Shown here one piece after another: positions 25,574 to 36,672 of a stretch of DNA of 64,000 nucleotides. How positions within the stretch are numbered: position 1 is the stretch's first letter; each line of letters starts with the position of its first letter. Origin of the DNA: Xestospongia muta. Taxonomy: Eukaryota > Porifera > Demospongiae > Haplosclerida > Petrosiidae. A program made the translations under genes and the position numbers. A model generated the notes under the pieces. That model made no database searches. It was given only the letters and a program-made list of their open reading frames with translations, and was not told the origin of the DNA. Location: NCBI GenBank assembly GCA_963693285.1, contig OY848920.1:2493135-2557134 (forward strand). Reading direction: 5' to 3'.

Positions 25574-26999
25574 TGTAGTCAATGATAGATATATACATAT
25601 ATATAACCTTTGCTGGTAGACTAAGAAATTGCCAAATTACAAGTTCAGTTAAACTATAACTGGACCAATAAACTGAAACAGATTGAACTCACGGATTTGC
25701 AAGTAAGTTTCACTAAGATATATAGAGAGAAGGAGGAGGGGCTCATATAAATCCTAGTTTACCACCTACGCAACTTCCTATACTAATAATTATATATAAG
25801 TGTTTATTTCATACTAAGTTATTAATCACTGGAATTATAGTGTTGTTTTGATACTTAAAAACTATTTATAAAGTTTTTAAAGTATACTTATAATATACAA
25901 CTAAAACTAATTCTAAAATTAAGTGAGTATTTATGACCAAAATTAAAATTCAAATTTTGTTATCATTTCATAACTACTATATCACTAGAAACTGAATGGC
26001 TGTTTTAAGCAAATTCATTGAGTGATTATTTGAATATTGTTGTCAGAGGTGTTATGAGTAATATTATGACAAAGAACAATAACTAAAATAAGTGTGCTGT
26101 ACTCCCACATATCTGATAAGGTGACCCATAACATTATGTACTCAATATAATTATATAAAGGTTTTATTTAATGCAAACTTCATATATATCATAATGTGGT
26201 AAAAAGAACTGCTTCAGTTACTACCTTGTAATAATTGTAATAATTTCACTTTTAACATCTCTGCTTATGTCAAACTATAGAACATTTAGCTGAACAGCAG
26301 CATTTACTGTAACCATATTAAACTCTGATGATTGTGATATAGCAGTAAGTATAGTCTTGCTTACCAAATACTATTAGCTCAAAAATGTTACTAATTGAAT
26401 TGAAAGTATTGACAACTATATATTCTCAAGAGTATTGTTATAATAACCATCATCACTAGTGTAAAAACTGAAGTAACCCTAAGTTGAATTAACATATCCA
26501 TATATAATCTTAATAAAGGTAAACCCTTAACTTTACACCATATAAAGAGACAAGGGATATAGTTATACTGTTATTACATGTGATGTAATAATGACATCAT
26601 AATTAGTTATAACGTTTACTGGTCCACTCTTTGCTAACATACACTTTGTGGACCATCAATATACAGTACAAAGATATATTTAGATATGTGGTACATATAC
26701 CCCACACTTCAGCTAGTGCATGCACATTCGCACATACATCCACTACTTATAAATTACACATAGTATAATGTGAAGTAATCTATTGCGTTACCACCTTAGC
26801 TTGAGTGGATGTTATAAATCTGGATTATATTGGATCAGAAGAATGTATACCACAAGTTCTGAGAGGGGGATAAACATTTGATCAAGAAAAGAAGGTACTG
26901 TGTACATATGAAACCATCTTAGTTTCATCATAGAACTGTCTACAAAATTTAATGCAGGAGACTATAGCCATCAGTTAAGATACATTATTTTTATACTCA
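25574..26999. other. Intergenic between scaffold and receptor clusters
   Basis: It holds the presumed promoter of the gene starting at 25573, with a TATATATATGTATATAT stretch about 20-30 bp upstream of the ATG, and the 3' flank of the receptor gene ending at 27000. I see no gene. Confidence 0.4.
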
Positions 27000-29900
27000 T
27001 TAATTAATTTTATCATAAACACCAGTAGTTTTATTAATATCTTCATTTACTGTCTCATAAACGTTAGGTGTTATCAGTGATGATTGTTGTTCCACTGTAC
27101 TATATGACACATTCTCTGTCACTTCAATTGATGACTGATGATCTGGTCTTTTAGTGATACCATAGGCTTCATTTTTTACTGAGAAGAATTCTTTTATAAC
27201 TGGACTAGTTCCACCTCTACTGTGTTCAGTATTGGACACTAGTAGCAAGCACATATTGATAATAGTTATAATATAATTATTGTACTGACTTTTGCATACA
27301 CAGACCACCATAACAATTATGATAACAATTGTTAGTAATAGTAAGATAATAATACCAATTGTAATACCAGCAATAACACCAACACTTAATACTAGAAAAT
27401 AAAAAGAGATACATTATGAACAACAATAAGTAGTAACGTACCATTATGTCTAATTGTAGGTGTACTTGTTGTAATTGGTGTGCTTGATACTACTGTGGTA
27501 ATAGACATTTGAATATATAGGAAATACTTACTTGATTGAACAATGATCATTCCAGTTGTGATAGGAACCTTACCTGTACCATACTTATTTGAAGTTATAA
27601 TAATAAATATAAAGGATCCTCCATTAGGTAAATCAATAATAAGATAGACTGTAGTATTACTGACATAGTTTATAAAAGGAAAGGATTCAGTTTCAATAAT
27701 AGAGTTATCAGTTATATTAATGATGGTTACATTAAACTGGAAGGTAGTGTTGTCACCAGATGAATGAGTATGAACTGTAAGAGTAACTTGACCAGGAGAT
27801 GTGATAGTTGATACAAGCTCAGGTAATGATGGTCTACCTATCATATAGAACATAAGCAGTTATAACATCCTTATACTTAATTAATTGAAAACTGTTTGTT
27901 AAGGAAATAAAGTTTACTGTAAAAAAAACTACGGATTTGCCAGTTACTAGACAGGACAGTTTTTGAACTTAGTCAGGTTGAGAGCTTTATGAGTAACTAT
28001 TGGTCTCATGATTGTTAACAAAAACAATGCTATTGTTAACTACTACTATTCATATACCATATATGATCTTACTACCTTTTATAGATATAATGTTGGAGAT
28101 GTTTATCATATCTATACCATTAGCATTGATAGCAGTAACACTACAGTAATATCTCTCTCCAGCAAACACTGGACCTATACTAATATTACCCATCAGATTA
28201 TCATCAACACATCTTGCCACTTTAGAACATGATAACGTTTTGGAAAGATAATTTGACCTGTCCTCTCCATCTGTAGCACAATAGACATCTATATCATCAA
28301 TATCTTGACCCCCAGTGTGACGAAATATCCATGATATATCAATGTTACCATTAGATGCTATGACATTTACTGCCTGAAACTTTGGAGCTATATTTAATGA
28401 CATAGATAAATTAATGACATAATCATGAATTGAAAATAGTTACCTCCTTTCATTGTCATGAAGCTTATTGGGAGACTTGGCTGCCCTTCTATTAAGCCAA
28501 TGGTATCTCCAATGGCAACAGCTACCACGGTAACATTATATGTTGTACCAGGGATAATGTCCCTGATAATTAATGTAGTATTAGTAGTATTTACAATGAC
28601 ATCAGAAGGAGGAGATGGTACTATGACAACATGATAATAACTAACAGTTGGATTACCCAGTTCACTTGGAGGTGACCATGTTAATCTGACAGTTGTATCG
28701 GTGACATTCGTCTTTCTCACGTTAAGTGGAGATCCAGGTATCACTGATAAGATAGAGTAATTATATAATTAATTATAACAAGTATAAAAATTGTAATGAT
28801 ATTTTATGCATACCTCCTATCATGAGCTGTACTGTCTGACTAAAACCTAGTCCAATACCATTACTAATGGTACATTTATATGTACCATTATCTTTACTGG
28901 TAACATTAGTTATTGTAATCTGTCCATCTACTGATATATTATAATTATCGTTAACAGTACTTATAGGTAGAGTATCTGAACCAATCCAAGTCACATTAGG
29001 TACAGGATTGCCTTCTATATCAGTAAATGCTATCAAGGTCACTGTACTACCGGATAGTACTAGTTGAGATCTTCCAAATCTTGTAGCAACAGGAGCATCT
29101 GTTGACGCACAAACCTTATAAACTATCTACATATATCAATAAAAGTTTACTTACATAATACTTCTAGTAAAAAGCTAGTGGTAGTTGATCCAGCATCATT
29201 ACTAACAGTAAGTGTATAGTTACCAGACTGGTTACGTTGAATACTATCAAATGTGATAGTGAAATCAGTTAATATAATATTATTGCCATTAGATAATAGG
29301 AGTTGACTCTCATATGTCCACTGTGATATAAGTATAGGAGGGAATGGAGTAGGAGCTCCTTGTATATTTAGATTCACTGTAATATTACTGTTCTCTATCA
29401 CTAACTGAGTGCTAACAGTTAATAGAGATGGAAGAACTATTTGATTTAATATGCATAATTTAAGTGAAATATAAATATATTATCATACCTGGAAATCCCA
29501 AATTAAATTCTCTTACAGTTCCTTGAGGTCCACATTTCATTTGTACGAGATTAAACTCTCTGGTAAAATTGAGTATAGTCAAGTTATTCTGATATGTTAT
29601 TTCAAGGCCTGAAATAACATTTCCAATAGCTATGATTTTACCCACTAAGTCAGCTGGAGATGTTAGCTTCCCAGTTATATTGTACTCCGTTAGAACAAAC
29701 ATACTATCTGTTGACCTCTTAACTAACCATCTAGTTTGTACTTGGATATTGTTACTGACCACATAACAATATAATGATACATTAAGTGCTCCTTCTTCAG
29801 CTAACACATAAGCTGGACCATTATCAGTACCAGGAACTGTTGTGAAGATAATTTGACCTGTTGTTAGGGATACAATTGACAGAACTAGAAGTGTTATCAT
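27000..29900 (-). CDS. Ig/FN3 receptor with tyrosine tail (receptor 1)
   Basis: A single-pass cell-surface receptor, about 762 aa, nine exons: 29900-29489, 29436-29155, 29098-28814, 28743-28444, 28387-28076, 27837-27532, 27492-27442, 27391-27290 and 27238-27000. In order: signal peptide plus an N-terminal domain (CYVV...RWLVKR...FKCGPQG-type Cys/Trp pattern), Ig1 (SGNYTLTVSNDAG), Ig2 (NGTYKCTISNGIG), FN3 (PLNVRKTNVTDTTVRLTWSP), two further FN3-like domains, a Thr/Ser stalk (VSSTPITTSTPT), a transmembrane helix (VGVIAGITIGIIILLLL) and a 79-aa tail. The tail has YGIT, VSYSTV, YETV and YDKI. Many N-x-S/T sites are present. Every exon junction checked is phase 1, as in shuffled extracellular modules. 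Ligand and partners are unknown. Confidence 0.8.
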
Positions 29901-32900
29901 TTTCTGCAAAAATGTGGGCGTGGTTGCATACTTCAAGTTTATAATCTTTAATAACACAAATATATTATTTATACTAATTAATTTTATCATAAACACCAGT
30001 ACTTTTATTAATATCTTCATCTATTGTCTCATAAATGTCAGAAGTTATGAGTGATGATTGTTGTTCCACTGTACTATATGCTACATTCTCTGTTACTTCA
30101 ATTGGTGACTGTTGATCTGGTCTTTTAATTATACCGTAAGCTTCATTTTTTACTGAGAGGAAGTCTTTTATAACCGGATTAGTCTCACCTCTACTGTGTT
30201 TAGTATTGGATACTAGTAGGAATCACAGACAATAATAGTTATACTATATAGTACATATAGTCTAACCTCTATATACATAGATGACCATAACAATTATGAT
30301 AACAATTGTTAGTAATAGTAAAATAATAATACCAATTGTAATACCAGCGATAACCCCAACACTTAATACTAGAAAATAAAAAGAGATACATTATGAACAA
30401 CAATAAGTAATAATGTACCATTATGTCTAATTGTAGGGGTACTTGTTGTAATTGGTGTGCTTGATACTACTGTGGTAATAAACATTTGAATATATAGGAA
30501 ATACTTACTTGATTGGACAATGATCGTTCCAGTTGTAATAGGAACCTTACCTGTACCATACTTATTTGAAGTTATAATAATAAATATAAAGGATCCTCCA
30601 TTAGGTAAATCAATAATAAGATAGACTGTAGTATTACTGACATAGTTTATAAAAGGAAAGTATTCAGTTTCAATAATAGAGTTATCAGTTATATTAATGA
30701 TGGTTATATTAAACTGGAAGGTAGTGTTGTCACCAGCTGAATGAGTATGAACTATAAGAGTAACTTGACCAGGAGATGTGATAGTTGATACAAGCTCAGG
30801 TAATGATGGTCTACCTATCACATAGAACATAAACAGTTATAACATCCTTATACTTAATTAATTGAAAACTGTTTGTTAAGGAAATAAAGTTTATTGTAAA
30901 AAACTACGGATTTGCCAGTTACTAGACAGTACAGTTTTTGAACTTAGTCAGGTTGGGAGCTTTATGAGTAACTATTGGTCACATGATTGGTAACAAAAAC
31001 AATGTTATTGTTAGCTACTACTATTCATATACCATATATGGTCTTACTACCTTTAATAGATATAATGTTGGAGATGTTTATCATATCTGTACCATTAGCA
31101 TTGATAGCAGTAACACTGCAGTAATATCTCTCTTCAACAAACACTGGACCTATACTAATATTACCCATCAGATTATCATCAACACATCTTGCCACATTAG
31201 AACATGATAACATATTGGAAAGATAATTTGACCTGTCCTCTCCATCTATAGCACAATAGACATCTATATCATCAATATCTTGACCACCAGTGTGACGAAA
31301 TATCCATGATATATCAATGTTACCATTAGATGCTATGACATTTACTGCCTGAAACTTTGGAGCTATATTTAATAACATAGATAAATTAATGACACAATCA
31401 TGAATTGAAAATAGTTACCTCCTCTCATTGTCATGAAGCTTATTGGGAGACTTGGTTGCCCATCTATTAAGCCAATAGTATCTCCAATGGCAACAGCTAC
31501 CACGGTAACATTGTATGTTGTACCAGGGATAATGCCCTTGATAATAAGTGTACTATTAGTAGTATTTACAATGACATCAGAGGGAGGAGATGGTACTATG
31601 ACAACATGATAATAACTAACAGTTGGATTACCCAGTTCAGTTGGAGGTGACCATGTTAATATGACAGTTGTATCGGTGACATTCATCTTTCTCACGTTAA
31701 GTGGAGATCCAGGTATCACTGATAAGAGAGAGTAATTATATAATTAATTATAACAAGTAATTATTATAAAAATTATAATGACATTTTATGCATACCTGCT
31801 ATCATGAGCTGTATTGTCTGACTAAAACCTAGTCCAATACCATTACTAACGGTACATTTATATGTACCATTATCTATACTGGTAACATTAATTATTGTGA
31901 TCTGTCCATCTACTGATATATTATAATGATCATCAACAGTACTTATAGGTAGAGTATCTGGACCAATCCAAGTTACATTAGGTACAGGATTGCCTTCTAT
32001 ATCAGTAAATGCTGTCAAGGTCACTGTACTACCGGATAGTACTAGTTGGGATCTTCCAAATCTTGTAGCAACAGGAGCATCTGTTGACGGACAAACCTTA
32101 TAAACTATCTACATATATCAATAAAAGTTTACTTACATAATACATCTAGTAAAAAGCTAGTAGTAGTTGATCCAGCATCATTACTAACAGTAAGTGTATA
32201 GTTACCAGATTGGTTACGTTGAACACTACCAAGTGTGATAGTGTAATCAGTTAATATAATATTATTGCCATTTAATAATAGGAGTTGACTCTCATATGTC
32301 CACTGTGATATAAGCATAGGAGGGAATGGAGTAGGAGCTCCTTCTACAGTTAGATTCACAGTAAAATTATTGTTAATCTGTTAATCTGTTAACCATGTTA
32401 ATCTGACAGTTGTATCGGTGACATTCGTCTTTCTCACGTTAAGTGGAGATCCAGGTATCACTGATAAGATAGAGTAATTATATAATTAATTATAACAAGT
32501 ATAAAAATTGTAATGATATTTTATGCATACCTCCTATCATGAGCTGTACTGTCTGACTAAAACCTAGTCCAATACCATTACTAATGGTACATTTATATGT
32601 ACCATTATCTTTACTGGTAACATTAGTTATTGTAATCTGTCCATCTACTGATATATTATAATTATCGTTAACAGTACTTATAGGTAGAGTATCTGAACCA
32701 ATCCAAGTCACATTAGGTACAGGATTGCCTTCTATATCAGTAAATGCTATCAAGGTCACTGTACTACCGGATAGTACTAGTTGAGATCTTCCAAATCTTG
32801 TAGCAACAGGAGCATCTGTTGACGCACAAACCTTATAAACTATCTACATATATCAATAAAAGTTTACTTACATAATACTTCTAGTAAAAAGCTAGTGGTA

Positions 32901-35900
32901 GTTGATCCAGCATCATTACTAACAGTAAGTGTATAGTTACCAGACTGGTTACGTTGAATACTATCAAATGTGATAGTGAAATCAGTTAATATAATATTAT
33001 TGCCATTAGATAATAGGAGTTGACTCTCATATGTCCACTGTGATATAAGTATAGGAGGGAATGGAGTAGGAGCTCCTTGTATATTTAGATTCACTGTAAT
33101 ATTACTGTTCTCTATCACTAACTGAGTGCTAACAGTTAATAGAGATGGAAGAACTATTTGATTTAATATGCATAATTTAAGTGAAATATAAATATATTAT
33201 CATACCTGGAAATCCCAAATTAAATTCTCTTACAGTTCCTTGAGGTCCACATTTCATTTGTACGAGATTAAACTCTCTGGTAAAATTGAGTATAGTCAAG
33301 TTATTCTGATATGTTATTTCAAGGCCTGAAATAACATTTCCAATAGCTATGATTTTACCCACTAAGTCAGCTGGAGATGTTAGCTTCCCAGTTATATTGT
33401 ACTCCGTTAGAACAAACATACTATCTGTTGACCTCTTAACTAACCATCTAGTTTGTACTTGGATATTGTTACTGACCACATAACAATATAATGATACATT
33501 AAGTGCTCCTTCTTCAGCTAACACATAAGCTGGACCATTATCAGTACCAGGAACTGTTGTGAAGATAATTTGACCTGTTGTTAGGGATACAATTGACAGA
33601 ACTAGAAGTGTTATCATTTTCTGCAAAAATGTGGGCGTGGTTGCATACTTCAAGTTTATAATCTTTAATAACACAAATATATTATTTATACTAATTAATT
33701 TTATCATAAACACCAGTACTTTTATTAATATCTTCATCTATTGTCTCATAAATGTCAGAAGTTATGAGTGATGATTGTTGTTCCACTGTACTATATGCTA
33801 CATTCTCTGTTACTTCAATTGGTGACTGTTGATCTGGTCTTTTAATTATACCGTAAGCTTCATTTTTTACTGAGAGGAAGTCTTTTATAACCGGATTAGT
33901 CTCACCTCTACTGTGTTTAGTATTGGATACTAGTAGGAATCACAGACAATAATAGTTATACTATATAGTACATATAGTCTAACCTCTATATACATAGATG
34001 ACCATAACAATTATGATAACAATTGTTAGTAATAGTAAAATAATAATACCAATTGTAATACCAGCGATAACCCCAACACTTAATACTAGAAAATAAAAAG
34101 AGATACATTATGAACAACAATAAGTAATAATGTACCATTATGTCTAATTGTAGGGGTACTTGTTGTAATTGGTGTGCTTGATACTACTGTGGTAATAAAC
34201 ATTTGAATATATAGGAAATACTTACTTGATTGGACAATGATCGTTCCAGTTGTAATAGGAACCTTACCTGTACCATACTTATTTGAAGTTATAATAATAA
34301 ATATAAAGGATCCTCCATTAGGTAAATCAATAATAAGATAGACTGTAGTATTACTGACATAGTTTATAAAAGGAAAGTATTCAGTTTCAATAATAGAGTT
34401 ATCAGTTATATTAATGATGGTTATATTAAACTGGAAGGTAGTGTTGTCACCAGCTGAATGAGTATGAACTATAAGAGTAACTTGACCAGGAGATGTGATA
34501 GTTGATACAAGCTCAGGTAATGATGGTCTACCTATCACATAGAACATAAACAGTTATAACATCCTTATACTTAATTAATTGAAAACTGTTTGTTAAGGAA
34601 ATAAAGTTTATTGTAAAAAACTACGGATTTGCCAGTTACTAGACAGTACAGTTTTTGAACTTAGTCAGGTTGGGAGCTTTATGAGTAACTATTGGTCACA
34701 TGATTGGTAACAAAAACAATGTTATTGTTAGCTACTACTATTCATATACCATATATGGTCTTACTACCTTTAATAGATATAATGTTGGAGATGTTTATCA
34801 TATCTGTACCATTAGCATTGATAGCAGTAACACTGCAGTAATATCTCTCTTCAACAAACACTGGACCTATACTAATATTACCCATCAGATTATCATCAAC
34901 ACATCTTGCCACATTAGAACATGATAACATATTGGAAAGATAATTTGACCTGTCCTCTCCATCTATAGCACAATAGACATCTATATCATCAATATCTTGA
35001 CCACCAGTGTGACGAAATATCCATGATATATCAATGTTACCATTAGATGCTATGACATTTACTGCCTGAAACTTTGGAGCTATATTTAATAACATAGATA
35101 AATTAATGACACAATCATGAATTGAAAATAGTTACCTCCTCTCATTGTCATGAAGCTTATTGGGAGACTTGGTTGCCCATCTATTAAGCCAATAGTATCT
35201 CCAATGGCAACAGCTACCACGGTAACATTGTATGTTGTACCAGGGATAATGCCCTTGATAATAAGTGTACTATTAGTAGTATTTACAATGACATCAGAGG
35301 GAGGAGATGGTACTATGACAACATGATAATAACTAACAGTTGGATTACCCAGTTCAGTTGGAGGTGACCATGTTAATATGACAGTTGTATCGGTGACATT
35401 CATCTTTCTCACGTTAAGTGGAGATCCAGGTATCACTGATAAGAGAGAGTAATTATATAATTAATTATAACAAGTAATTATTATAAAAATTATAATGACA
35501 TTTTATGCATACCTGCTATCATGAGCTGTATTGTCTGACTAAAACCTAGTCCAATACCATTACTAACGGTACATTTATATGTACCATTATCTATACTGGT
35601 AACATTAATTATTGTGATCTGTCCATCTACTGATATATTATAATGATCATCAACAGTACTTATAGGTAGAGTATCTGGACCAATCCAAGTTACATTAGGT
35701 ACAGGATTGCCTTCTATATCAGTAAATGCTGTCAAGGTCACTGTACTACCGGATAGTACTAGTTGGGATCTTCCAAATCTTGTAGCAACAGGAGCATCTG
35801 TTGACGGACAAACCTTATAAACTATCTACATATATCAATAAAAGTTTACTTACATAATACATCTAGTAAAAAGCTAGTAGTAGTTGATCCAGCATCATTA

Positions 35901-36086
35901 CTAACAGTAAGTGTATAGTTACCAGATTGGTTACGTTGAACACTACCAAGTGTGATAGTGTAATCAGTTAATATAATATTATTGCCATTTAATAATAGGA
36001 GTTGACTCTCATATGTCCACTGTGATATAAGCATAGGAGGGAATGGAGTAGGAGCTCCTTCTACAGTTAGATTCACAGTAAAATTA
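28675..36086. repeat. 3.7-kb direct tandem duplication
   Basis: Positions 28675-32369 recur at 32392-36086 with a constant offset of 3717 bp. Every stretch I compared (exons, introns, spacers) was identical. The join at 32370-32391 is a short filler made of repeated GTTAATCT. The block starts inside the first FN3 exon of receptor 1 and ends inside the Ig1 exon of receptor 3, so the junction fuses those two exons. Identity that high over introns means a very recent event or duplicated contig sequence in the assembly. Confidence 0.9.
29974..33617 (-). CDS. Chimeric Ig/FN3 receptor with junction stop (receptor 2)
   Basis: Exons 33617-33206 (signal peptide and N-terminal domain), 33153-32872 (Ig1) and 32815-32531 (Ig2) are normal. 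The next exon, 32460-32137, is a fusion: the start of an FN3 domain (IPGSPLNV...RLTW) runs into the end of an Ig1 domain (NFTVNLTVEG...). The two parts share a frame, but a TAA stop stands at 32383-32381 in the junction filler. Beyond it come Ig2 (32080-31796), FN3-like exons 31718-31419, 31362-31051 and 30814-30509, the stalk, transmembrane and tail exons down to 29974. The fusion exon has 324 nt and 1-1 phase, so skipping it would keep the frame. Without skipping, the product is a truncated secreted Ig protein. If the duplication is an assembly artefact, this gene does not exist. Confidence 0.6.
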
Positions 36087-36599
36087 CTGTTCTCTATCAC
36101 TAACTGAGTACTAACAGTTAATAGAGATGGAAGAACTATTTCAATTAATATGCATAATTAAAGTGAAATATAAATATATTATCATACCTGGAATTCCCAA
36201 GTTAAATTCTCTTACAGTTCCTTGAGGTCCACATTTCATTTGTACGAGATTAAACTCTCTGGTAAAATTGAGTATAGTCAAGTTATTCTGATATGTTGTT
36301 TCAAAGCCTGAGATGACATTTCCAATAGCTATGATTTTACCCACTAAGTCAACTGGAGATGTTAGCTTCCCAGTTATATTGTACTCCGTTAGAACTAACA
36401 TACTATCTGTTGACCTCTTAACTAACCATCTAGTTTGTACTTGGATATTGTTACTGACCACATAACAATATAATGATACATTAAGTGCTCCTTCTTCAGC
36501 TAACACATAAGCTGGACCATTGTCAGTACCAGGAACTGTTGTGAAGATAATTTGACCTGATGTTAGGGATACAATTGACAGAACTAGAAGTGTTATCAT
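33691..36599 (-). CDS. Ig/FN3 receptor with ITAM-like tail (receptor 3)
   Basis: Exons 36599-36188, 36135-35854, 35797-35513, 35435-35136, 35079-34768, 34531-34226, 34186-34136, 34085-33984 and 33929-33691 give about 762 aa. Domain order is as in receptor 1: signal peptide, N-terminal domain, two Ig, three FN3-like domains, stalk, transmembrane helix, tail. The tail carries AYSTV-x11-YETI-x10-YDKI; the last pair fits the ITAM rule YxxI/L-x6-12-YxxI/L exactly. The ATG at 36599 was chosen because a signal peptide (MITLLVLSIVSL) follows it at once. A longer upstream frame only reads the previous gene's tail exon out of frame. It lies 73 bp after the stop codon of receptor 4, with TTTTTGCAG directly before AAAATG. 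Confidence 0.82.
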
Positions 36600-36672
36600 T
36601 TTCTGCAAAAATGAGGGCGTGGTTGCATGCTTCAAGTTTATAATCTTTAATAACACAAATATATTATTTATA

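Noticed and set aside
28008..28232. Plus-strand 74-codon frames at 28008, 30983 and 34700
   Set aside because: They are antisense to the FN3-like exons and repeat only because the genes repeat.
33177..33737. Longer N-terminal start (MKILIKVLVFMIKL...) for the receptor genes
   Set aside because: That part reads the previous gene's last tail exon out of frame. A proper signal peptide starts at the internal ATG 40 codons later.
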